Of a stretch of 64,000 bases of DNA, positions 8,123-16,264 are shown piece after piece. How positions within the stretch are numbered: the stretch's first letter is position 1; each line of letters opens with the position of its first letter. This stretch comes from a virus, in the IMG/VR virus record IMGVR_UViG_3300034198_024209, positions 1-64,000 of that record, one strand, 5' to 3'. The position numbers were made by a program, and so were the translations under genes. Under the pieces are notes generated by a model. It ran no database searches, was not told the DNA's origin, and worked only from the letters and a program-made list of their open reading frames with translations.

Positions 8123-9487
8123 ATGCCAAGACCGAAAAAAATAAAAACAGAAGAGTTAGCATTACTTAATCCACTTGATCAATATTTTGTAGAATCCGCA
8201 AGCTCGATTGAAGAAAAATACGGGCTAGACAGGGTTAGCTCTGCACTAGAAGAGGACGCAAATCTAAAGTATTTAGAGGTTCCAGATCTAGGACTACAAT
8301 GGAGTCTTGGAAGAAAGGGATTTGCTTTAGGTAGAGTTATGCAAGTAATGGGATCAGAAGGATCTAGTAAAACTAGCTTTGCATTATGGGTTGCAAATAT
8401 TTGCATGAAGTCTGGAGGGATTGCAGCTATGGTCGAGACTGAAATGGCTTCATCCACCAGGCACATGAAAAACTATCTAAATAGTCCAGAAAAATTTAGG
8501 ATTTTTCATGCTGATACAATTGAGGATGGGCTTAAGATGACCATTGATCAATTAAATTTGTTCCTTCGTATAGACCCACATGGAGCAATACCCAAAGTTT
8601 TAATTTTTGACAGCATTGCTGGATCTTCTGAGGCAAGAACACAAAATGATGAAGAAAATTTTGTTCAAGCCAGAGTCGGTGGATCAGCTAAAGTAATCAA
8701 AGATGCTACAAACTTAATTAAATGTAAATTAAAAGAAACAAATACGCTGTGGATAGTTTTAAACCAGGGCAGAGAAATAATTCAAACTGGTTTTGGCGGA
8801 GGCTTAATTCCAGATATAGACAAAATGATTGGTTCAGGCGGGAAGGCCATCCCATTTGCAGCGACATATTGGCTTATCTTAAAAAGGCATGCTGCAACAA
8901 AAGAAGATGGGGCAACGTCTGGTTTTAAGGTTAAGGGCGTATTCAAAAAGAATAAACTAGCTGAACCGGGCAGAGTTTTTTACTTCAATGTAAAGTGGGG
9001 TGAATCCTTTGACTTTGTTGAATCCACGACAAACCTTTTGGCTGCCGCACTACCTCTTCAAGAAAAAACCGACACCGACGAGCCAGTCCAAAAGGGCGGC
9101 ATACTCGGATTACAAGCAGCTAAAGGTGGGACGTTTTTTAGCGAAGAGTTAGACATAGACAGAACAGAGGCAATGAAAGCTGAAGAGATCTATAAATTGG
9201 CTCATAGCGAAGAATATTACAAAAGATGCCAACAAGAATTGGGCGTGCCTATTGAAGACAAAGTAGCTACTTTTAATTATGAAGCTGCATTAAATGAAAA
9301 AAGCAAAAAATTAAAGAAAACAGATGAAACAAGACTCAGCAATGTACTCGCCCCATCGGGAATACCTTCACCAAGCGGACCAAATGATGGGGGACAACAA
9401 GATGATGAAATTGAGGAGGAAAGCAGCAACAATAATTTCGTCCAAAATGAAACTGGGGATACCACCGAAAAGTCTAGCGAACAGTGA
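8123..9487 (+). CDS. RecA/UvsX-like recombinase
   Basis: A 454-residue RecA-family ATPase. Walker A is GSEGSSKT (77-84), Walker B is VLIFDSIAG (159-167, Asp163), and the catalytic Glu is expected in MVETE (103-107). The L2-like region GSGGKAIPFAAT follows. Residues after about 310 form a charged, probably disordered extension that is longer than in bacterial RecA. It would drive homologous pairing in recombination-dependent replication, repair and packaging precursors. It begins after the terminator with an A-rich leader and no Shine-Dalgarno sequence. Its 3' end overlaps the next gene by about 40 bases. Confidence 0.9.
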   Translation: MPRPKKIKTEELALLNPLDQYFVESASSIEEKYGLDRVSSALEEDANLKYLEVPDLGLQWSLGRKGFALGRVMQVMGSEGSSKTSFALWVANICMKSGGIAAMVETEMASSTRHMKNYLNSPEKFRIFHADTIEDGLKMTIDQLNLFLRIDPHGAIPKVLIFDSIAGSSEARTQNDEENFVQARVGGSAKVIKDATNLIKCKLKETNTLWIVLNQGREIIQTGFGGGLIPDIDKMIGSGGKAIPFAATYWLILKRHAATKEDGATSGFKVKGVFKKNKLAEPGRVFYFNVKWGESFDFVESTTNLLAAALPLQEKTDTDEPVQKGGILGLQAAKGGTFFSEELDIDRTEAMKAEEIYKLAHSEEYYKRCQQELGVPIEDKVATFNYEAALNEKSKKLKKTDETRLSNVLAPSGIPSPSGPNDGGQQDDEIEEESSNNNFVQNETGDTTEKSSEQ

Positions 9488-9917
9488 CGATGCTTTTCTT
9501 GAGTTAAATTCAATGCTGTTTTCTAATGAATCTGTAATTGAAAATTACGAAACTCTATATGGTAGATTTAAATTTATATTTGACTGCTCAGATGAAAGAT
9601 CATTTGAAATAAATAAAATTTCAGATATTTTTTATAAAAGCTGTAAGCCAGCGCCTAGTCATCCATCCTTTAAAGATTTATTTTTACATAGATGTGAAGA
9701 GGTGCTAGAAAAATATACAAGTTATGTCTCCAGTGTCTCTCAAATTGCTCTTGTGCATATGAACCCAACACACGATTCTTTATATATATGCGTAAGCGAC
9801 GAATTCAGCGATAATGTGCATGTACCCCATATAAAGATTCCTGGTCAAACAGTGGAGAGTAGAGATGGAATAATAATTTTTCCGTTTAAAAATTTTATAG
9901 ATAATTTTAATTTATGA
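9447..9917 (+). CDS. Hypothetical protein following the recombinase gene
   Basis: A 156-residue product starting at the ATG at 9447 (MKLGIPPKSLAN...). The longer frame from 9324 would overlap the recombinase by 160 bases and its extra residues look random. It is mixed alpha/beta with no recognised motif. The gene overlaps its upstream neighbour and, through ATGA, the resolvase gene downstream, so it is translationally coupled within the recombination operon. A role in recombination is inferred from position only. Confidence 0.6.
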   Translation: MKLGIPPKSLANSDDAFLELNSMLFSNESVIENYETLYGRFKFIFDCSDERSFEINKISDIFYKSCKPAPSHPSFKDLFLHRCEEVLEKYTSYVSSVSQIALVHMNPTHDSLYICVSDEFSDNVHVPHIKIPGQTVESRDGIIIFPFKNFIDNFNL

Positions 9918-10402
9918 ATAAAATATGGATAGGGTGGGATAATGGTATAGGAAATATAAGTGCCGTATGGGAAGACAAACTAGCGGACTATAGAATAACT
10001 CCGGTTAAAAAGTGTTTAAATTACACAAAAAAAGTTTCATACATCAATAGGCTCGATAGAAACAAGTCAAAGGATTTAATTTTATCCTGGATAGATGGAT
10101 ATCTGCCTGTTATATGTATCGAAAGACCAATGGTTAATCCTGGAAGATTTAAAGCTACCGCCTCTGGGCTTAGAGTTCTTGAGGCCCAAGAATGTTTAAT
10201 GGAGGATTTATGCTTGCCATATAGATTTATAGACTCTAAAGAATGGCAAAAAGTTATGCTACCAGAAAACATAAAAGGCCCAGAAACCAAGACAGCTTCT
10301 CTTGCTGTAGGCAAAAGGCTTTTCCCACACCTATCCGAAAAATTTAAAAATGATGCAGATTCGCTTCTGATAGCTGAATACATGAGAAGAAAAAATTTTT
10401 AA
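9914..10402 (+). CDS. RuvC-like Holliday-junction resolvase
   Basis: A 162-residue RNase-H-fold nuclease. Candidate acidic metal ligands are Asp9 in WIGWDNG, Glu70 in VICIERP and Asp147/Asp149 in NDADSLLIAEY, arranged as in RuvC. VLEAQECLMED (about 88-98) and the Lys-rich segment before the last acid also match RuvC-like phage proteins. It would cut four-way junctions from recombination before packaging. The ATGA overlap with the previous gene and the recombinase two genes upstream fit this role. Confidence 0.8.
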   Translation: MNKIWIGWDNGIGNISAVWEDKLADYRITPVKKCLNYTKKVSYINRLDRNKSKDLILSWIDGYLPVICIERPMVNPGRFKATASGLRVLEAQECLMEDLCLPYRFIDSKEWQKVMLPENIKGPETKTASLAVGKRLFPHLSEKFKNDADSLLIAEYMRRKNF

Positions 10403-10405
10403 TTT

Positions 10406-10777
10406 ATGAAAGATCTAAACTTATTAAATAACTTTTCTGAGTCCGAAAAAATTCCAAATTTTTTGATGTGCATAGACGAAAACGACATTGAATATGTTTT
10501 ACATTCTGGATCTTATCCATGCTTAGTTAGAATAAATGGAATAGCAAATGAAGAAGAAGACGACGAAGACGACGAAGACGATTACGGGGGTATTGGCTTA
10601 ATTGACGAAAATAAATTAGATCAAATTAAAGATTCATTTGTTTTTGATGTAGAAGTCTTTAAAATAACTGAATTAGGTTTAAAGCCGATGGGTATAGAAA
10701 GATCTTTAAGCTCGGTAAAAGATTTAATAAAAAGATCTATTGATTATTATATTGAACAACAAGAAGAAAATGAATAA
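10406..10777 (+). CDS. Acidic hypothetical protein
   Basis: A 123-residue protein with a strongly acidic block (EEEDDEDDEDDYGG, about 51-64) between two ordered parts. It starts three bases after the resolvase stop, so it is in the same operon. No family is recognised. Confidence 0.65.
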   Translation: MKDLNLLNNFSESEKIPNFLMCIDENDIEYVLHSGSYPCLVRINGIANEEEDDEDDEDDYGGIGLIDENKLDQIKDSFVFDVEVFKITELGLKPMGIERSLSSVKDLIKRSIDYYIEQQEENE

Positions 10778-10788
10778 AGTATAAAAAT

Positions 10789-11475
10789 ATGTCTAAAAAG
10801 AAAAATAAAAATCAAAGTGAACAAGTTGAAGAATCTATAGATTCTGCTTCAACTGAAATTGCGATCTCAGAGGAATCTGTGGCAGAAAATCCTGAAACTA
10901 CCGAAACCGTGGTTGATGAGATTAACACAGATAAAATCGAAGACGAACCCAAGCAGGAGCCAACAGCCGCAAGCGACCTAGATACTCAGGAGATAAAACA
11001 GGAGGAACCTACAGCTCCAGAACCAACTCCAGAACCAGCTCCAGAACCAACTCCAGAACCAACTCCAGAACCAACTCCAGAACCAACTCCAGAACCAACT
11101 CCAACTCCAGAACCAACTCCAGAGCCAGCTCCAGAGCCAGCTCCAGAGCCAGTCAAGCAAATCGAAAAACAAGATGAAAAAACTGGAGACCTTGAACATA
11201 TAGCTAAAGCTATACTTAAGGCTGACAACAATTTGAATACAAGTTTTATAAGCTTTAACAGGGGAACACGATCACTACTAATCAAACAATCAGGTGGAGT
11301 ACATTGTTTTTGTCGTGTCGTACCTAGAAGCAGAAGTCACAACGGGCAGGAGTGGGAAGCAGAGTTCTTAGGCAATATTCCTCCACAAATTCACTCAAAG
11401 CTGGTTAAAATATTAAAAGACATAGGAATCCCTGATTCAAAGAGATTGTTTTTTAATCCATCTGGTTTGCTGTAA
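10789..11475 (+). CDS. Protein with Pro-Glu-Pro-Thr/Ala repeats and a small C-terminal domain
   Basis: A 228-residue protein in three parts. First comes a charged N-terminus rich in Glu and Ser (1-75). Then comes a long tetrapeptide repeat PEPT/PEPA (about 76-122), which would form an extended rigid spacer. Finally there is a compact C-terminal domain (about 133-228) with DLEHIAKAILKADN and several basic residues. Low-complexity PE repeats often link domains or reach across membranes. There is no signal peptide, so a cytoplasmic linker or virion spacer seems more likely than secretion. A strong terminator follows. Confidence 0.7.
   Translation: MSKKKNKNQSEQVEESIDSASTEIAISEESVAENPETTETVVDEINTDKIEDEPKQEPTAASDLDTQEIKQEEPTAPEPTPEPAPEPTPEPTPEPTPEPTPEPTPTPEPTPEPAPEPAPEPVKQIEKQDEKTGDLEHIAKAILKADNNLNTSFISFNRGTRSLLIKQSGGVHCFCRVVPRSRSHNGQEWEAEFLGNIPPQIHSKLVKILKDIGIPDSKRLFFNPSGLL
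11014..11156. repeat. 12-base tandem repeat coding for PEPT/PEPA
   Basis: About a dozen copies of a 12-base unit close to CCAGAACCAACT, with variants giving Ala for Thr and one shortened unit. Near-identical copies suggest recent expansion by slippage, and copy number may vary between isolates. Confidence 0.85.
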
Positions 11476-11500
11476 ACGATAAAAAAACAATACCCCCTTA

Positions 11501-11531
11501 AAAAGGAGCACTATTTCGTGCTCCTTTTTTT
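11501..11531 (+). terminator. Strong rho-independent terminator
   Basis: A perfect 11-bp stem (11501-11511/11518-11528), loop TATTTC, ending in a run of T. It closes the replication and recombination operon. Confidence 0.9.
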
Positions 11532-11536
11532 GTTGT

Positions 11537-11564
11537 GACGGAAAAATGCCATAGTTTTTCCGTC
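11537..11564. other. Perfect inverted repeat after the terminator
   Basis: 10-bp arms (11537-11546/11555-11564) with loop TGCCATAG. It has no T run of its own, lies six bases after a complete terminator and could be a second RNA hairpin or a protein-binding site. Confidence 0.6.
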
Positions 11565-11607
11565 TATAGGGGGGTCTTAATTATTTGCAATAATAAACCA
11601 TAATAAT

Positions 11608-11628
11608 ATGTAAGTAATTTACTTACAT
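11608..11628. promoter_or_regulatory. Near-perfect palindrome before the next gene, candidate operator
   Basis: Arms ATGTAAGTAA and TTACTTACAT around a single T, just upstream of the first gene of a new transcription unit. The next bases give TACATTTG (11624-11631), which fits the Bacteroidota -7 consensus TAnnTTTG. A repressor site overlapping a promoter is plausible but not shown. Confidence 0.45.
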
Positions 11629-12630
11629 TTGTTAACAACCAACAACAATAAAATAAATAACAAAACAGTGCAACAAACGCTGACACAATCCGTGACCCAC
11701 GGAAAAACGGGGTCATTAATAAATGTCATACCGCAGCAAAATAAAACTCAGTCAACAATATTGCCTGAGGAGCAAACACAAATTGGTTTTGCCATAAAGC
11801 AGGGTGGTATAACCAAGGCTGCTTGTTACAAGGTGAGGAACGGTGTTGCAAGACTCATGGGAGCGTCTTGCGGTAATCTTCCTTTCATTGTGAACAGAGC
11901 AGAACAAGCTAGTATAAACTGGGCTACGGCAGCATTGCCGTTGCCACATGGAAGCTATATAGCCCCAAATGGAGGTAGCTGTATTCAAGGCCGAAAGGGT
12001 GTCGTGAATAAAGCAACGATGCCCGTAAAAAATCTTGCGACATTGACGCAAGAATTGTTTCGGCAACCCCCAAGAGATAATAAGTTAGAGTTGTTTGGTC
12101 TTGATAGTGCGGTCCAAGAAAAGACGGACGGATGTGATAAAGTGACCTTGAAACTTGGCAAGATGAAAGCTTGTCTGTTTACTAGGTTTCTTACAACTCT
12201 GTACGGCCCGTCGCCGGAAACGGCTGGACTATTTAAAAATATCATGAACTCTTTAAGGTTCACTGATGATCAAACATTAAAGATGAATCTAGTGAAGCTA
12301 TACAATTGTATAGAAGAACACGTAGATAAAGGAGTAAGTTTTTCGACATCGTTGGTTAGGTCTAAAAACTTCAATGCTGCACGGCAACGTGACAAGCTCC
12401 TAAAGATTGTATCGTTCTTGCCAGAACTTGCTGGCTTAGACGATCAATCATTCATCGAACTATACAAGGTTAATAATACCAAGGAACAAATTCCACTTAT
12501 CAGTGTCGTGGAAATTAATTACCCTGTGGTAGTCAGTAAGTCAGATGTCGGCGAAAATTTTTGCTTTCCTTCGACGTGGACAAAGTCACCGTTTGAAGTA
12601 AGTCAAAAAGGTGAATCGGAAACCTTTTAA
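11629..12630 (+). CDS. Hypothetical protein, 333 residues at most
   Basis: The longest frame starts at a TTG that overlaps the palindrome and the TACATTTG element. A GTG at 11668 (VQQTLTQSV...) is an alternative start. The product is basic and Asn/Gln/Thr-rich at the N-terminus, then globular. I see no family signature, signal peptide or membrane segment. Base composition is richer in G+C than the genes on either side, which may mark acquisition. It forms a unit with the next gene. Confidence 0.55.
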   Translation: MLTTNNNKINNKTVQQTLTQSVTHGKTGSLINVIPQQNKTQSTILPEEQTQIGFAIKQGGITKAACYKVRNGVARLMGASCGNLPFIVNRAEQASINWATAALPLPHGSYIAPNGGSCIQGRKGVVNKATMPVKNLATLTQELFRQPPRDNKLELFGLDSAVQEKTDGCDKVTLKLGKMKACLFTRFLTTLYGPSPETAGLFKNIMNSLRFTDDQTLKMNLVKLYNCIEEHVDKGVSFSTSLVRSKNFNAARQRDKLLKIVSFLPELAGLDDQSFIELYKVNNTKEQIPLISVVEINYPVVVSKSDVGENFCFPSTWTKSPFEVSQKGESETF

Positions 12631-12668
12631 AAATCCGAAAACAACTAAACTAAAACAAAAAAAATAAT

Positions 12669-13040
12669 ATGCTTAGTCACGCGACAAACACAATCAGTAA
12701 ATATGCAGCTCAACACGGACCAATTGTAGGCAAATACGCTCTACAGATTGGAACAACTACAGTGAAAACAGCTATTGGAGTTGCTAGTACCATAGTGGCA
12801 GTTACTGCAGGTATCAATCTAGCCTCAAAAGCGGTAGAGGGAGCTGGTAAGCTCCGCGAACGCTTTAATAAAAAACGTGCCGACCAAGAGCTAGAGAAAC
12901 TTCGCACATTCGCTGTCTCAGAAGAAACCACTGTAACCAGTGAAGCAGTGACAGAGAGTGCCCCATTCAGAATGTCAGAAATAAAATCTATATTCGAAAA
13001 GATAGTCGGCAAACCGGTGGAAGCAACAGAAACTAAATAA
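12669..13040 (+). CDS. Small protein with one hydrophobic segment
   Basis: A 123-residue protein. Residues 35-55 (TAIGVASTIVAVTAGINLA) are an uncharged stretch that could span a membrane once. They are followed by a basic helix (KLRERFNKKRADQELEKL) and a Thr/Glu-rich tail. No family is recognised. A long hairpin and a terminator follow. Confidence 0.55.
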   Translation: MLSHATNTISKYAAQHGPIVGKYALQIGTTTVKTAIGVASTIVAVTAGINLASKAVEGAGKLRERFNKKRADQELEKLRTFAVSEETTVTSEAVTESAPFRMSEIKSIFEKIVGKPVEATETK

Positions 13041-13050
13041 CAGCCAATAT

Positions 13051-13089
13051 GCGTATATACTATAGAGTTTAACTTTATAGTATATACGC
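13051..13089 (+). other. 14-bp perfect hairpin in the 3' untranslated region
   Basis: Arms 13051-13064 and 13076-13089 pair without mismatch around an 11-base loop. There is no T run directly after it, so it is more likely an RNA-stability element or a protein site than a terminator. Confidence 0.7.
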
Positions 13090-13114
13090 GGAGGGCGTTA
13101 AGATAACTCAAGAT

Positions 13115-13139
13115 AAAACGCGAATTGCGTTTTTTTTTG
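13115..13139 (+). terminator. Rho-independent terminator
   Basis: A 7-bp stem (13115-13121/13127-13133), loop GAATT, running into a tract of T. It ends the short two-gene unit. Confidence 0.8.
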
Positions 13140-13231
13140 AAAAATAAAAAAAATGTGTAACATATCTATACCTTTGTATTTAATTATTTATTTAAACAAA
13201 TAATTAAAATGCAAAGGTTTAATATTAAAAA

Positions 13232-13894
13232 ATGAAAAAAGAACAATTTATTTTAGCTACTGACTATAAAAGTAGTTTTTTCAGTGCGGTATTCTCTTTC
13301 GAGACAACTATGTCCCCCTTTGATACACTGGATAAGTACGATTTGCTACACGCATATATGGTTGGAGAAATTATAGGAAGATTTGACGACGTGCATGAAA
13401 GCGATTCGACAAGACCTTTTGTAGTTGAACAATTACTTAATCAAGTAAAAGATGTGGTCAAGGGTCTAAAATTTAAGTCCCAAAACAAAAAAATCGAAAA
13501 CTCTTCCGCCGAGATCAGAAAAATTTACCCAATCGAAACAGCTCAGATAGACAAAATGATTGACGATGACACGGGATTTGTTATCGGCTCTTTTTTTGTA
13601 CCAATGATTCTGTCTGATACGCTAAAAGAATTTGACGCTCTTGAAGCAAAAAAGAAGAAAAATCTTTGCCATGTAGATATACAAGGCCAATTTCTAAACG
13701 AGTCTATAAACGCTTTTTCATTGATGTTTGATATGTTTCTAGGCTTAATGCAGCGAAGGGAAGATAAAGACCCTCAAATCACTCAAGAGCTGATATCAAC
13801 AACGGCAAGTCTAATGAAAGAAACAATTGAACTTTCATTTGTATCTACGGGAGAATTTGACGCATATGCGGAACGCAAAAACAAAAAAGCTTAA
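13232..13894 (+). CDS. Hypothetical protein
   Basis: A 220-residue, largely helical soluble protein with no recognised motif. It opens a unit after the terminator; TACCTTTG at 13169-13176 upstream fits a Bacteroidota -7 element. The gene overlaps the AT-hook gene by 29 bases. Confidence 0.65.
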   Translation: MKKEQFILATDYKSSFFSAVFSFETTMSPFDTLDKYDLLHAYMVGEIIGRFDDVHESDSTRPFVVEQLLNQVKDVVKGLKFKSQNKKIENSSAEIRKIYPIETAQIDKMIDDDTGFVIGSFFVPMILSDTLKEFDALEAKKKKNLCHVDIQGQFLNESINAFSLMFDMFLGLMQRREDKDPQITQELISTTASLMKETIELSFVSTGEFDAYAERKNKKA

Positions 13895-14525
13895 AACAAA
13901 CAAAATAATTAAAAAAGAAGAAAAAAGAAAAAGAGGTAGGCCACCCAAAAACAAGGAAGCCCAAAAGGTCGTGCCAGTCATCGCCAAGAAAAAAAGAGGT
14001 AGACCACCAAGGTTGAATAAGGAGACAAAGACTAATACTCCACCAAAGAAAAGGGGTAGACCTCCTAAAAATGCAAGCAATCAAGAAAGCAAAACAAAAA
14101 AAGAACACGAAATAAAACAATCGGTTAAATATGAAAACGAGTTTGAAGCAAAATTGTTCATAAACCAAAAACCATCAAGTAAGCAAATAGATGAATACTC
14201 TAATTGGCTGATAAAATATAATGAAGCAGTCACACAAATAAACTTTGAAAACCAAATAAAACAAATAAACTCTCTCCAGAACATATTAAATAAAGTGGTA
14301 GATAGTTCTACCGCTAGTATTGTCATACCTCCCATTTTTGTAACAAAGGGGGATAAAATTACTTTTGTATTGTTTGAGCCATTTGATAGAGGGGCTGAAG
14401 TGATTATTAAATACAAAACGGGATTAGTGCCACCGCATTTGAGCTCGTCTGCAAAATATACAGCAGTGTGTAACAAAATCACTGAGTCTATTCAAAAATT
14501 TGTTCCTGTAGGTGTTTGTTGTTGA
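13866..14525 (+). CDS. AT-hook DNA-binding protein
   Basis: I place the start at 13866 (MRNAKTKKLKTN...) because the longer frame from 13827 extends further into the upstream gene. The first 75 residues carry three classic AT-hooks: KRGRPPKN, KRGRPPRL and KRGRPPKN, spaced by basic linkers. Each would insert into the minor groove of AT-rich DNA. A helical middle and a beta-rich C-terminal domain follow. In an AT-rich phage such a protein could organise DNA or regulate transcription. Confidence 0.75.
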   Translation: MRNAKTKKLKTNKIIKKEEKRKRGRPPKNKEAQKVVPVIAKKKRGRPPRLNKETKTNTPPKKRGRPPKNASNQESKTKKEHEIKQSVKYENEFEAKLFINQKPSSKQIDEYSNWLIKYNEAVTQINFENQIKQINSLQNILNKVVDSSTASIVIPPIFVTKGDKITFVLFEPFDRGAEVIIKYKTGLVPPHLSSSAKYTAVCNKITESIQKFVPVGVCC

Positions 14526-14565
14526 AAGTGATGCTTAGTCAAAATAAAATAATTTGAAATTAGTC

Positions 14566-14594
14566 TTGACTTTGAAAAAAAAATCAAGTATCAT
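14566..14594 (+). promoter_or_regulatory. Sigma70-like promoter for structured RNA 4
   Basis: The -35 TTGACT (14566-14571) and -10 TATCAT (14589-14594) are separated by exactly 17 bases, and a start near 14601 is expected. It is the best-formed promoter I can see in the window. Confidence 0.6.
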
Positions 14595-14595
14595 C

Positions 14596-14720
14596 CGAAC
14601 TTGTTCGTTTTTCCCGAAACACGTGTGCCTCCTATTTTTACGTTCCGTTTAGATCCGCGAAGCGGAGATCAACGGACAAGCGAAGCTTGAGTCAAAATCG
14701 GGTGGCAACAGTGTTTCGGG
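14596..14720 (+). ncRNA. Structured RNA 4 or structured 5' leader
   Basis: Follows the promoter directly. Hairpin 14596-14600/14603-14607 comes first. A perfect 10-bp closing helix (14613-14622/14711-14720) and an inner 4-bp helix (14626-14629/14704-14707) enclose two arms. The first is 14644-14649/14671-14676 continuing into 14654-14658/14662-14666, and the second is 14677-14681/14685-14689. Both arms end in the very stable GCGAAGC mini-hairpin. The segment has no believable frame and is G+C-rich next to AT-rich DNA. No terminator follows before the gene at 14764, so it may be a leader rather than a free RNA. It lacks the GCTTTW-P2 signature of RNAs 1-3. Confidence 0.65.
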
Positions 14721-14763
14721 CTAATAACAATGGACTATTTTTAACAACAAAAAAACAAAAAAC

Positions 14764-15567
14764 ATGAAACCGCCAAAACTAGAACAGCTAGAATTGTTTG
14801 TATCAGTGGATCAGTATGTAGACGTAAACATACATGGAAAAGAAGCTATAGATGACTTAAATTGTGAAGAAGCAATAGTTTCAGAGACAGAAATTAATAA
14901 AGGAAAAATACCTGAACAGACTGTTTCATTGGTTTCTCCGATTATGGCTGAAGCGCCGATTATTAATCTTCGTCGTTTTGAAACTATAGTTTCTTGGATT
15001 CCATCAAAAATAAAATTTAATGATCTAATTGAGGATGAATATTTAACTATCGAGGAGCTAAAACTATGGTTATCTAAAGATGATTTATACAGCATTTTGT
15101 ATAAAGACCAGCTAAACGACGTAAACTGCACAGAGTTCTTTACAGAACAGGAAGCAGAAAGATTTGTTGGCGAATTTTTCTATACAGAGCAGGGGCAAGA
15201 ATATCTAATATATAAATGGAGAAAAGCAATTAGGTTGATAAATAGTGAATTGCGATCCAGGATAGGGATCATTAGGTTGGGCAAAAATAGGCTTCCAAAT
15301 ACTCCCAGGGTTTGGATAGGCAGAAGTTCACGTGCCAAGTCTAGCAGAATATTGGTTAAGGCTTTTGACACGGATATAGAGCTTGTATCCGAAAAACTTG
15401 TCAACGCTTTTATAGGAAAAGACGCTTTTGACAAGGCTTGGGATTTTTGCTATCGCGGCGGGACATGGAAAATAATAATTTATGATAAAACAACAGTCAG
15501 CAGAGAAATACCTAAAGTGAATAATGTCTTTTATATAGAGGAGTTTGAGGGGGAAGATTTATTATGA
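14764..15567 (+). CDS. Hypothetical protein downstream of structured RNA 4
   Basis: A 267-residue protein with an acidic N-terminal third and a basic C-terminal half (WRKAIRLINSELRSRIG, GRSSRAKSSRILVKAF). No family is recognised. It starts after a pure A/C leader without a Shine-Dalgarno sequence and overlaps the next gene by ATGA. If RNA 4 is a leader, this is the gene it would control. Confidence 0.65.
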   Translation: MKPPKLEQLELFVSVDQYVDVNIHGKEAIDDLNCEEAIVSETEINKGKIPEQTVSLVSPIMAEAPIINLRRFETIVSWIPSKIKFNDLIEDEYLTIEELKLWLSKDDLYSILYKDQLNDVNCTEFFTEQEAERFVGEFFYTEQGQEYLIYKWRKAIRLINSELRSRIGIIRLGKNRLPNTPRVWIGRSSRAKSSRILVKAFDTDIELVSEKLVNAFIGKDAFDKAWDFCYRGGTWKIIIYDKTTVSREIPKVNNVFYIEEFEGEDLL

Positions 15568-15809
15568 GTGAAGTAATAACAGAACTAAATGAATTACGGC
15601 AAGATTTAAGGGCCTACTATAAAAAGCTCAAATCAGACACCAAGGATTTAAAAAAAAGATACACAAAACTATCTAAGAGAGTTGCAAAACTCATGGATAA
15701 AACTAACGATCCAGACAAGTTATATGAGCTAGATAAACCAATGTATAAGTGCGATATGGCCTTATACGATATGGAATCTTATCTTTCAGAATGGGAGTAT
15801 TACCATTAA
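15564..15809 (+). CDS. Small coiled-coil protein
   Basis: 81 residues, almost all helical with heptad-like leucines and many Lys/Asp (LRQDLRAYYKKLKSDTKDLKKRYTK-type region, about 8-45). Coupled to the previous gene by an ATGA overlap. Function unknown. Confidence 0.65.
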   Translation: MSEVITELNELRQDLRAYYKKLKSDTKDLKKRYTKLSKRVAKLMDKTNDPDKLYELDKPMYKCDMALYDMESYLSEWEYYH

Positions 15810-15814
15810 TTTAC

Positions 15815-16027
15815 ATGAGTTTGAGATACGAGCAATACGCAAGCATAAACAGAACTAAAAAATTTTTAATTGACGTTGTGCATCTGAAAACTAAATCTAA
15901 AAAACTAGAAGAATTAAAGAAAGAGGCGTCAAGATGTCTAAAGCATTTTCCGTTTCTTACTGAGACAGGTATCCCAATTTGGTCGAATGATATTTTTACA
16001 TCAGAAGACGGTAATCCAACTTTTTAA
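15815..16027 (+). CDS. Small conserved phage protein
   Basis: I start it at 15815 (MSLRYEQYASIN...), after the previous stop. The frame from 15749 would add implausible residues. It resembles a common small phage family in which SLRxEQY is followed by a basic middle and a C-terminal CLKHFPFL...G.P.WS. That family has no established function that I know of. Confidence 0.65.
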   Translation: MSLRYEQYASINRTKKFLIDVVHLKTKSKKLEELKKEASRCLKHFPFLTETGIPIWSNDIFTSEDGNPTF

Positions 16028-16033
16028 TTTAAA

Positions 16034-16264
16034 ATGCCAGAAGAAAAAAATAGGGAAGAATTAATTCAAGAAATTAATAATCTATATACCGGAGTTACTA
16101 TATGCTTGGATGCATTAAGGTCGATATCTTGTCCTATTCGTCCAGATGGAACATATAATAATGACAGGGAGTCTTGTAGAAAAATGGCAATAAAAGCCGT
16201 AAATAAAGCAGAAGAAATAATATACAAAACACAACATGAAATTATCACTGCAACAAATACATAG
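16034..16264 (+). CDS. Small hypothetical protein
   Basis: 76 residues, predicted helical, with no recognised motif. It starts six bases after the previous stop and overlaps the next gene by 29 bases. Confidence 0.55.
   Translation: MPEEKNREELIQEINNLYTGVTICLDALRSISCPIRPDGTYNNDRESCRKMAIKAVNKAEEIIYKTQHEIITATNT

Noticed and set aside
10978-11285. Minus-strand frames rich in Trp/Ser or Gly/Ser across the PEPT repeat
   Set aside because: They are reverse-strand images of the 12-base coding repeat, with low-complexity products and no support from spacing or starts.
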